Assembly (NCBI RefSeq): GCF_000296815.2 | Contig: NZ_CAIT01000006.1 | Coordinates: 1,122,777-1,186,776, forward strand | Direction: 5' to 3' | DNA: 64,000 bases | DNA from: Fibrisoma limi BUZ 3 | Lineage (GTDB): Bacteria; Bacteroidota; Bacteroidia; Cytophagales; Spirosomataceae | Part shown: positions 57,550-64,000 of the stretch, piece after piece | How positions within the stretch are numbered: position 1 is the stretch's first letter | Layout: each line of letters begins with the position of its first letter | Position numbers and translations under genes: made by a program | Notes under the pieces: generated by a model | Databases searched by the model: none | Told to the model about the DNA's origin: nothing | What the model saw: the letters and a program-made list of their open reading frames with translations, nothing else

Positions 57550-60114
57550 ATGACAAAACTCTTTTGCCTTCTTCTGCTCAGCACCAGCTTATTACTACCC
57601 TCAATCAGCCGGGCGCAGTTTGGCCCACCACCCGGTGGCGGTCCTCCGGGCGGTTTTGGTGGCCAGGACGACCGACGGAAGAAAGAGTTTACCGGCCTGA
57701 CCGACGACACCCCGAAAGGCAACGCTAAAATCGCCGGTCTGCTGACCGATTCGACCACCGGTAAGCCCGTCGAGTACGCCACCATCGCGCTACTCAATGC
57801 CCAGACCGGCAAACCCATCGACGGTACCACTACCGACGCCAAAGGGCGCTTTACGTTACCCAAACTGGCCCCCGGCACGTACCGACTTCAATATTCCTTC
57901 ATCGGCTATACTACCCGGGAATCGCAGCCCATCAAACTGGACCGCAACACCGACCTTGCCCTTGGTACGGTTATTCTGGCGCCCGACGAACGTACTCTAA
58001 ACGAGGTGAACGTAACGGGTCAGAAAGCCCTGATCGAGGAGAAAGTCGACCGGCTGGTGTTCAACGCCGACAAAGACCTGACCAGCAAAGGGGGCGATGC
58101 ATCGGACGTATTGCGCCGGGTACCGCTGCTGTCCGTTGATCTGGATGGTAACGTCAGCCTGCGGGGCAGCAGCAACATCCGGGTGCTGATCAACAACAAA
58201 CCGTCTACGATCGTAGCGGCCAGTGTGGCCGATGCGCTGAAGCAACTCCCCGCCGACATGATTAAAACGGTTGAAGTCATCACCAGCCCGTCGGCCAAAT
58301 ACGACGCGGAGGGTGCGGGTGGCATCATCAACATCGTTACGAAGAAAAACACGCTCCACGGCCTGACGCTCAACATCGACGCCGGGGCTGGTATCCGGGG
58401 CTCAAACCTGGGGCTGAACGGCTCCTATCGGCAAGGCAAGCTGGGAATCAGTCTGGGCGGATTCGGGCGGGCCATGTACAACCGCGCGTCGTCGAGTCTG
58501 GAGCAGACCACCCTGACCGGCGACCGCCCCACCCGAACTAGCCAGTCGGCAACTGCGTTCGATAAGCCGCTGTTCGGGCAGTACACGCTCGGCATCGACT
58601 ACGACCTGGCCAAGAACCAGTCGCTGACGGCCAACATCCGCTACGGCACCCGCAACTTCGTGCAGGAGCAGCAGCAACGGACCAATACGTTCGTTGAGAA
58701 CCAGTTGCTGAACACCACCAACCGGTTTGTCGACCGCCGGGACCTGTCGAATACCGTCGATGTCAACGTCGATTACATCCGGACCTTCCGACCGCAGCAG
58801 GAATGGACCATTTCGACCCAGTACAGCCGCACCAATCTGACCAATAACTTCTATGCCGATTTGCTGACCCGCACTGACAGCCTGATGGGACGGCAACGGA
58901 ACGTAAACGGCAACGTAAACCAGGAAACGACGTTCCAGACGGATTACCAGACGCCCATCCGGCGCAATCAACTGCTGGAATTCGGGGCCAAAGCCATCAT
59001 CCGCCAGGTCAGCAGTGAGTACCAGTACCTGGTCGCCAGCGGCTCGTCGGAGAGCTTTGTCACCGATCCCACCAATCCATCCGGCTCGCTGAACTACCAG
59101 CAGATGATTCAGGCGGGGTACGTGTCGTACACCTACGTAACGAAAAACAAGTACACGTTCAAAGTCGGCACCCGCTACGAACATACCGGCATTACCGCCC
59201 GGACCGGCGAGTCGACCACGAACCCAACAACGACGCTGGCGATTCCGGACTACAGCAACCTCGTGCCGAGTATCAACGTATCGAAATCCCTGAAAGGCAG
59301 TACAACGCTGAAAGCCGCGTACAACCGACGGATTCAGCGGCCGGGGCTGCAACAACTCAACCCGAACGTCAACGCGGCCAATCCGCAGAACATCACGGTA
59401 GGTAACCCCACGCTACGTCCCGAACTGACCGACAATGCCGAACTGGCCTTGAGCACAACCATCAGGAAACTCTACGTCAACGCGTCGGTTTTCGGGCGGC
59501 TGACCAACAACGCCATCTCGCAGGTGCGGCTCCCGTCGGATACGCTGGCCGGGGCCATCATCACAACCTTTCAGAACATCGGCGTGCAGCGGACCGTTGG
59601 CGGTAACGTCTTCTTCAACATCGGCATTACGGCCAAATGGAGCGTCAACGGCGGCCTGGATGGCTATTACATGTACCTTCAGGGTACAACACCCGGTGCC
59701 GATGGCCGATCTGTGACGATCAGCAACACGGGCGTGAGCATCGGCGGGCGGCTCATGACCCAACTGCAACTCAGCAAAGGCTGGAACGTACAGGGCTTCA
59801 GTTTCTTCCGAGGCCCGATGCCGCAGTTGCAGGGCCAGATGGGCAGCATGTACATGTACTCCGTGGGCGTTCGGAAGGACGTAGCGAACAAGCGCGGCAG
59901 CATCGGACTGGCGGCCGAAAATTTTGCTGGTCGGGGCGTTCAGATGCGGACTACGTTGCAGTCGCCCCAACTGGCGCAGGTCAGCATCATGCGGCTCTAC
60001 AACCAGAACGTGAAAGTCACCTTCACGTACCGGATCGGCAAGATGAGCTTTGAGCCACCCCGCCGGAAAAAATCCGTCAACAACGACGACATCAAGAGCG
60101 GTGAAGACAGATAA
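57550..60114 (+). CDS. TonB-dependent receptor-like outer-membrane protein
   Basis: 854 residues. The signal peptide is about 1-22 (ending SRAQ), followed by a Gly/Pro-rich stretch (FGPPPGGGPPGGFGG), a carboxypeptidase-regulatory-like domain (IAGLLTDSTTGKPVEYATIALLN, about 60-145), a plug (VEVITSPSAKYDAEGAGGIINIVTKK) and a long barrel with family-3 outer-membrane (OMP_b-brl_3) features. The C-terminus is unusual: after KVTFTYRIGKMSF comes a charged tail, EPPRRKKSVNNDDIKSGEDR, rather than a terminal aromatic strand. It is divergent from the LytTR pair and probably controlled by it. Substrate unknown. Confidence 0.92.
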   Translation: MTKLFCLLLLSTSLLLPSISRAQFGPPPGGGPPGGFGGQDDRRKKEFTGLTDDTPKGNAKIAGLLTDSTTGKPVEYATIALLNAQTGKPIDGTTTDAKGRFTLPKLAPGTYRLQYSFIGYTTRESQPIKLDRNTDLALGTVILAPDERTLNEVNVTGQKALIEEKVDRLVFNADKDLTSKGGDASDVLRRVPLLSVDLDGNVSLRGSSNIRVLINNKPSTIVAASVADALKQLPADMIKTVEVITSPSAKYDAEGAGGIINIVTKKNTLHGLTLNIDAGAGIRGSNLGLNGSYRQGKLGISLGGFGRAMYNRASSSLEQTTLTGDRPTRTSQSATAFDKPLFGQYTLGIDYDLAKNQSLTANIRYGTRNFVQEQQQRTNTFVENQLLNTTNRFVDRRDLSNTVDVNVDYIRTFRPQQEWTISTQYSRTNLTNNFYADLLTRTDSLMGRQRNVNGNVNQETTFQTDYQTPIRRNQLLEFGAKAIIRQVSSEYQYLVASGSSESFVTDPTNPSGSLNYQQMIQAGYVSYTYVTKNKYTFKVGTRYEHTGITARTGESTTNPTTTLAIPDYSNLVPSINVSKSLKGSTTLKAAYNRRIQRPGLQQLNPNVNAANPQNITVGNPTLRPELTDNAELALSTTIRKLYVNASVFGRLTNNAISQVRLPSDTLAGAIITTFQNIGVQRTVGGNVFFNIGITAKWSVNGGLDGYYMYLQGTTPGADGRSVTISNTGVSIGGRLMTQLQLSKGWNVQGFSFFRGPMPQLQGQMGSMYMYSVGVRKDVANKRGSIGLAAENFAGRGVQMRTTLQSPQLAQVSIMRLYNQNVKVTFTYRIGKMSFEPPRRKKSVNNDDIKSGEDR

Positions 60115-60151
60115 CGCCGGATCGTCGGCAGAAACCAACCGTTTTTCGCCA

Positions 60152-60184
60152 ACGGCCCGGTTCCGCGCAACGAAGCCGGGCCGT
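60152..60184 (+). terminator. Hairpin after the barrel gene
   Basis: 9-bp perfect stem ACGGCCCGG/CCGGGCCGT (60152-60160, 60176-60184) with a 15-nt loop, 38 bp past the stop codon. No U tract; a moderate terminator candidate. Confidence 0.5.
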
Positions 60185-60283
60185 CGTGCGTACCAATGAG
60201 TAGATACGGGGGAAGCCGTTAAAAAATCTAAAAAACGCGATTTGGGCGCCGAAAACCAACTATAACCCAACACCGGATGCGGC

Positions 60284-60604
60284 ATGTGTACGTTAGTTTC
60301 TAAACCGAAGTCTGTTACGAGCCAACCAAATCGGACTATGAAAAGCACCCGCACATCCGTCGACAAAAGCCGCCCGGTTACCACCCTCCCTACGCTATCA
60401 ACCCTGCACGTATCGAGCGAAACAAACTTTTACGAACGCCTGCAGCATGTCTGGCAGAACGTCGTAGCCCTCGAAGATCTGGGCGTCATCCAGAGCGAAC
60501 CTGACAAGTTCATGTATGCCTACCGGTTTCTGGAAGCCGAGTTGCAGAAGGTTTGTCTGGAAAATGCCTGTTTGCAGGGTCTTATTGATATGCCCGCAGC
60601 CTGA
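60284..60604 (+). CDS. Small hypothetical protein
   Basis: 106 residues if started at 60284; a second ATG at 60338 (MKSTRTSVDKSRP) would give 88. A disordered basic N-terminus is followed by one helical region (NFYERLQHVWQNVVALEDLGVIQSEPDKFMYAYRFLEAELQKVCLENACLQG). No family recognised. It is 11 bp upstream of the next gene in the same direction, so the two are probably one transcript. Coding-like composition supports it. Confidence 0.6.
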   Translation: MCTLVSKPKSVTSQPNRTMKSTRTSVDKSRPVTTLPTLSTLHVSSETNFYERLQHVWQNVVALEDLGVIQSEPDKFMYAYRFLEAELQKVCLENACLQGLIDMPAA

Positions 60605-60615
60605 TCGTATTCCGT

Positions 60616-61035
60616 ATGAAAATGTACCAGAACGACCACGTCGTCGTTGCCGTCGAATACCACGCCCATTTGCTGCAGCAGGTCTGGCAAGGCCTGCCCA
60701 GCAGCGAAAATTACCGGGAGGCCTCCCTCGTATCCCTGCAACTGGCCGAAAAACACCACCTCAGCCGATGGCTGATCGATCAGCAGCAGTTGCGGCAGTT
60801 CAACCCAATGGATTTGCAGTGGTTCACGCAACAGTGGCTTCCCGAAGCCATCTACCGCTTACCCGCCCGCGTCAGGATCGCCGTTGTACTGACTGATCTC
60901 AACCAGTTCAATAAGCTGGGCTCTGATCTGGTCCTGCGGGCGGCCTTCGACATGAACCCTGCAATCGCCAGTCGATATTTCCTCGATACGGCAAGCGCCC
61001 GGGCCTGGTTATCGACACCACATCCCTCGCCCTGA
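60616..61035 (+). CDS. Hypothetical protein with STAS/SpoIIAA-like look
   Basis: 139 residues, soluble. The order EYHAHLLQQVWQGLPSSENYREASLVSLQLAEKHHLSRWLIDQQQLRQF, then VRIAVVLTDLNQFNKLG and FLDTASARAWL, follows the strand-helix alternation of STAS/SpoIIAA-like proteins (lvD...l...d..w; ..r.A.v; F.d...A..WL). This is pattern-based and not certain. It is preceded by the small gene at 60284 (11 bp gap). No catalytic residues can be assigned. Confidence 0.6.
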   Translation: MKMYQNDHVVVAVEYHAHLLQQVWQGLPSSENYREASLVSLQLAEKHHLSRWLIDQQQLRQFNPMDLQWFTQQWLPEAIYRLPARVRIAVVLTDLNQFNKLGSDLVLRAAFDMNPAIASRYFLDTASARAWLSTPHPSP

Positions 61036-61194
61036 TGTTCATCGACACATTGGTGCCGTAGCTCTGCACACTGCCGACTCCTGCAACGAACCGCCCCATT
61101 TACAACGTATTGTCAGTAAATAACCCCAAGCAAACGTATCAACTGACAACCAATCCGACTATCAGCTAACGTAGTCAATAAAACACGACCCCAC

Positions 61195-61944
61195 ATGGAG
61201 CGTAAGGAATTTTTAAAGCGCGGATTCAGCAGCCTGCTCGGCATTGCCGCTGTGTTACCGGCCATACAGGCCTGTAAGGAGACCACCGAAATCGACCCGA
61301 CCAGCAGCACAGGGACAACCACCTCGACCGGTTCTACCAACGGCAGTTCGTCCAGCAACTGTACCGTAACGCCGTCGGAAACCGAAGGGCCATTTCCCAC
61401 CAAAGTACCAGCCAACTTCGTCCGCAAGGACATCCGCGACGACCGCACGGGCATTCCAATGGCCATGAATATCACCATCAGGAACGCCAACGCCAGTTGC
61501 GCAGCCCTGGCAGGTGCCATTGTCGATGTCTGGCACTGCGACAAGGATGGGTACTATTCTGAATACGGCGGTACCGGCATGCAAAGCGCTAACTACACAA
61601 GCGTTGACTTCCTGCGCGGTCGCCAGACAACCGACGCGAACGGTCTTGTCGGCTTCACGACGATCTTCCCCGGCTGGTACTCGGGCCGGACCACGCACGT
61701 CCACGTACACATCTACAGCGCGTCGGGCAAGTCGCTGCTGGTCACCCAGATCGCCTTTCCCTACGATATCACCAATGCGGTCTACACTACGGGGCAGTCG
61801 TACGGCTACACGAAAGGCGCGCAGGACACCCGCAATGAGCGCGACAACGTGTTCAGCGACGGCTTCACCACCGAACTCGCTACGGTGTCGGGCAGCAACG
61901 CAGCCGGCTACACCCTGACGCACACAATCGTTGTCAGCGCCTGA
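61195..61944 (+). CDS. Exported intradiol ring-cleavage dioxygenase-like protein
   Basis: 249 residues. The N-terminus MERKEFLKRGFSSLLGIAAV resembles a Tat-like leader (K-R-G-F rather than RR) ending in Cys27 (IQACKETTE), so it may be a lipoprotein. A Ser/Thr/Gly-rich linker of about 30 residues leads to an intradiol domain (about 63-249): TEGPFPTKVPANFVRKDIRDDRTGIPM, DVWHCDKDGYYSEYGG with ligand Tyr, and PGWYSGRTTHVHVHIY with a ligand Tyr and two His. These four residues form the Fe(III) site of catechol/protocatechuate dioxygenases. Exported versions are known in Bacteroidota without a clear pathway. Monocistronic. Confidence 0.9.
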   Translation: MERKEFLKRGFSSLLGIAAVLPAIQACKETTEIDPTSSTGTTTSTGSTNGSSSSNCTVTPSETEGPFPTKVPANFVRKDIRDDRTGIPMAMNITIRNANASCAALAGAIVDVWHCDKDGYYSEYGGTGMQSANYTSVDFLRGRQTTDANGLVGFTTIFPGWYSGRTTHVHVHIYSASGKSLLVTQIAFPYDITNAVYTTGQSYGYTKGAQDTRNERDNVFSDGFTTELATVSGSNAAGYTLTHTIVVSA

Positions 61945-61955
61945 TCGGCGTTCGG

Positions 61956-62036
61956 GGTTTGTGGTTCGTCGTTTGTGGTTTTGGTGAGTTGCCAACCTGG
62001 CACTACTGAACCCCACCAAACGACGAACCACGAACC
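61956..62036. repeat. Simple-word inverted repeat after the dioxygenase gene
   Basis: 20-bp arms (GGTTTGTGGTTCGTCGTTTG at 61956-61975 and 62017-62036, one mismatch) with a 41-nt loop, immediately after the stop at 61942-61944. The word style is the same as in the hairpin at 19218-19284. Confidence 0.7.
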
Positions 62037-62051
62037 TCAACCAAAAACCCC

Positions 62052-62228
62052 ATGTCCAAAGGTCTCATTTGCCTGTGCTACGCCAAAGTCATCGACGCAG
62101 CCGCCCAGTCGCCCTGGCATGAGGTCGTTACTGAGGAGACGAACCAGATGTTTCTTCGCGTAGGCAAGGCACTGTCAACTTCTTTCCTATCGCTAAAACG
62201 ATCGCGCACTTGTTGCAAAAACTTCTGA
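62052..62228 (+). CDS. Short hypothetical frame
   Basis: 58 residues (MSKGLICLCYAKVIDAAAQS at the start), basic Cys-rich C-terminus (LKRSRTCCKNF). No family recognised. It follows a hairpin that ends 16 bp before the ATG and precedes the sensor gene. It may be a fragment of a larger gene cut by rearrangement or a chance frame; the codon composition in the first 120 bp is chromosome-like. Confidence 0.3.
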   Translation: MSKGLICLCYAKVIDAAAQSPWHEVVTEETNQMFLRVGKALSTSFLSLKRSRTCCKNF

Positions 62229-62277
62229 TATTTCTATCAGCCGAGGACGTTAAACACCATGTTCTGTGCTGATAACC

Positions 62278-64000
62278 ATGGCTTCACGCTTTTTGCAACT
62301 GCTTTGCCTTTTTTTTACGGGTATTAATTGTTTGCGGGCTCAGTCTGATGTTACTCAAGCAATGGTTAGCCGGCAACTCGAACGAGCCGAGCAACTAACC
62401 TCCTCTCAGCCCGAACAAGCCTTGAAAGCCGCTCAAACCGCCCTGACGCTGGCTCGGAAAAATAACCTGACTTTATCCGAAGGCAAAGCCTATCAACGGC
62501 TGGCCCGCATCTACGCCGAACGGGACGACTATGTCAGTGCCTTAGGTGCGGCCAAAGCCGGGCTTTCGATTTTTCACAAGTTGGGCGAGCAGCGGGACGT
62601 TTGCCGGATGTACATCGCCGTGGGCATCATCAACCGCTACCTAAAACTGTATGACGCCAGTATTGAGGCAAATCTGCAAGCCCAAAAAATCGCGGAGGCA
62701 CGGCAGGACACAGCCCTACTCGGGTCTATCTACGGCAACCTGGGGAACGTTTATTTCGATAAAAAAGACTACGACCGGTCCCTGCAATCGGGCCTGAAGG
62801 CCCTGAACATCCAGATGGCCCGGCGGGATACTCAGGCAATTGGCAATACGTTTCACAACCTGGCGCGAATTTACCGTATTCGCAGGGAGTTCGATAAATC
62901 GCTGAAATTCTACAATCAATCGCTGGCCATCGACCTGAAGAACGGCAATCAACTGAACATCGGCGGCTCCTATTTGGATTTGGCGCTGCTTTTCAGGGAT
63001 ATGGGCGATTTTGCGCAGGCACTGGCGTATTCACAACGGGCGCTGGATATCGCCAGACAAATCGGATCTAAAAGTGTTGAGCAGCAGGTCCTGGCCAACT
63101 TACCCTTGATTTACGGCGTACTGGGAAAACCCAGGGAAGCCTTAATTGTGCAGAAGCAGTATCAATACCTGACCGATAGTTTGCAGTCGGCGGAGTTGTC
63201 CCGGCAGATTGCGGATATGCAGGCCCGGTACCAGGCCGAGCAGAAAGACCGCGAATTAAGTCTGCAAAAACTGCGCCTGGAAGCTCAGCAGGCGTCACTA
63301 AGCCAGCAGCGTACACTGATAGCCGCCCTGATCGCCTTCGTGCTGCTGGGCGGACTGGTTGGCTATCTGTTGTTCAATCGGTATAAACTCCGGCAGCGCA
63401 ACCTGAAGCTTTTGCTGGAAAACGAACAATTTCAGCTTGCCAAAAACTTACAGCTCCGAGAGGACATAGACGAAACGGTCAATTATTTCGCTACGTCGCT
63501 CTACGGTAAAAATACGGTGGATGAAATCCTGTGGGATGTGGCTAAAAACTGCATTGCCCGCCTGGGCTTTGTCGATTGCGTGATCTACCTGCTCAACGAC
63601 GAACAGACGGCCCTGGTGCAGAAAGCGGCCTATGGCAACAAGAACCCAGAGGCCTATTCGATCCTTAACCCACTGGTGATTCCGCTCGGCGAAGGCATTG
63701 TGGGGAGCGTAGCCCGGACGGGCAAGCCCGAAATCATCACGGACACGACCCAGGACTCACGCTACATCGTGGACGACGAGATGCGCCACGCTGAATTGGC
63801 CGTACCGCTGCTGCTCCAGAACAAGGTGATCGGCGTTATTGACTCCGAACATCCCGACAAAGGCTTTTTCAGAGAGCATCATCTCGAAGCCCTGCAAACC
63901 ATCGCGGCCATCTGTAGTAGCAAAATTGCCCAGGCGCTGGCCGACGAAGAGGCTGAAAAGGCCCGAATTCTGCAAATTGAAGCGGATTACATTAAAAAGC
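62278..64000 (+). CDS. TPR/GAF sensor protein, N-terminal part (runs off the window)
   Basis: 574 codons visible from the ATG at 62278; a signal peptide (MASRFLQLLCLFFTGINCLRAQ) is followed by six to seven TPR repeats (about 40-310: GSIYGNLGNVYFDKKDYDRSL, AIGNTFHNLARIYRIRREFDKSL, NIGGSYLDLALLFRDMGDFAQAL). Next come a coiled coil, one membrane span (LIAALIAFVLLGGLVGYLLF) and a GAF domain (about 400-555: FATSLYGKNTVDEILWDVAKNC ... LVIPLGEGIVGSVARTGKPEIITDT ... ELAVPLLLQNKVIGVIDSEH). This layout usually continues into a LytS-type histidine kinase or a diguanylate-cyclase-like output. The output domain is outside the window. Confidence 0.88.
   Translation, partial: MASRFLQLLCLFFTGINCLRAQSDVTQAMVSRQLERAEQLTSSQPEQALKAAQTALTLARKNNLTLSEGKAYQRLARIYAERDDYVSALGAAKAGLSIFHKLGEQRDVCRMYIAVGIINRYLKLYDASIEANLQAQKIAEARQDTALLGSIYGNLGNVYFDKKDYDRSLQSGLKALNIQMARRDTQAIGNTFHNLARIYRIRREFDKSLKFYNQSLAIDLKNGNQLNIGGSYLDLALLFRDMGDFAQALAYSQRALDIARQIGSKSVEQQVLANLPLIYGVLGKPREALIVQKQYQYLTDSLQSAELSRQIADMQARYQAEQKDRELSLQKLRLEAQQASLSQQRTLIAALIAFVLLGGLVGYLLFNRYKLRQRNLKLLLENEQFQLAKNLQLREDIDETVNYFATSLYGKNTVDEILWDVAKNCIARLGFVDCVIYLLNDEQTALVQKAAYGNKNPEAYSILNPLVIPLGEGIVGSVARTGKPEIITDTTQDSRYIVDDEMRHAELAVPLLLQNKVIGVIDSEHPDKGFFREHHLEALQTIAAICSSKIAQALADEEAEKARILQIEADYIKK

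Overview
The window looks like chromosomal DNA of a Bacteroidota bacterium of the order Cytophagales, most like Spirosoma or a close relative. The supporting signs are a protein with a type IX secretion (T9SS) sorting domain, a TonB-dependent receptor paired with a DUF4249 lipoprotein, three LytTR-type regulators (one decayed) with histidine kinases of the PF06580 type, promoters of the TTTG/TAnnTTTG kind, and few Shine-Dalgarno sequences. Most genes are GC-rich. Three stretches are clearly AT-richer and look acquired: about 10.1-11.75 kb, 14.0-14.69 kb and 47.4-51.95 kb.

Layout. 1-4.2 kb: a minus-strand operon for a mostly exported oxidation route (GMC oxidoreductase, VOC protein, YHS protein, HbpS/GlcG protein, start of a gluconolactonase-like protein). 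4.5-10 kb: a DUF547 protein with a polyferredoxin, the remnant of a LytTR regulator, and an acyl-ACP-reductase-like enzyme paired with a type II NADH dehydrogenase. 10.05-11.82 kb: three small genes between roughly 70-bp inverted repeats. 11.9-17.5 kb: small secreted proteins, fasciclin, tRNA-Val(GAC), a PIN toxin-antitoxin module framed by a 57-bp direct repeat, an MFS transporter, a hydrolase and a lipoprotein. 17.5-27.9 kb: a T9SS cargo protein, a DUF255 thioredoxin-fold protein, YjbQ, a SnoaL-like protein divergent from a frameshifted HxlR regulator, trehalase, a Crp-type regulator, an SRPBCC protein and a metallo-beta-lactamase-fold hydrolase. 27.8-35.5 kb: seven minus-strand genes joining a LytTR two-component pair to a di-heme peroxidase, a TonB receptor, DUF4249 and barrel proteins. 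35.9-47.3 kb: a membrane protein, KefG/KefC-like genes, a sodium:solute symporter with a 41-residue partner, an SDR, an esterase, and an SPFH/zinc-ribbon pair. 47.4-51.95 kb: the integron-like cassette array. 51.9-64 kb: a double SGNH hydrolase, an amidase, a second LytTR pair facing a large outer-membrane barrel, two small hypothetical proteins, an intradiol dioxygenase, and a TPR/GAF sensor that runs off the window.

The most interesting material is not ordinary genes. (1) In 47.5-51.9 kb, co-oriented AT-rich genes of mostly unknown function are separated by long structured repeats. Their centres have the layout of integron attC sites (RYYYAAC box, about 4-5 nt, L box, hairpin, L box, about 5 nt, GTTRRRY box), and no integrase is in view. 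(2) At 44.41-44.85 kb five successive stem-loops have unrelated stems but one conserved 14-nt loop. (3) Two intergenic elements share a core of about 75 nt, closed by arms made of scrambled simple words, and each starts at a stop codon inside an operon. (4) The toxin-antitoxin module sits between duplicate copies of the MFS gene 3' end, so that both the MFS C-terminus and the tRNA promoter stay intact.

All functional calls come from reading the translated sequences and motifs by eye; no database search was possible.
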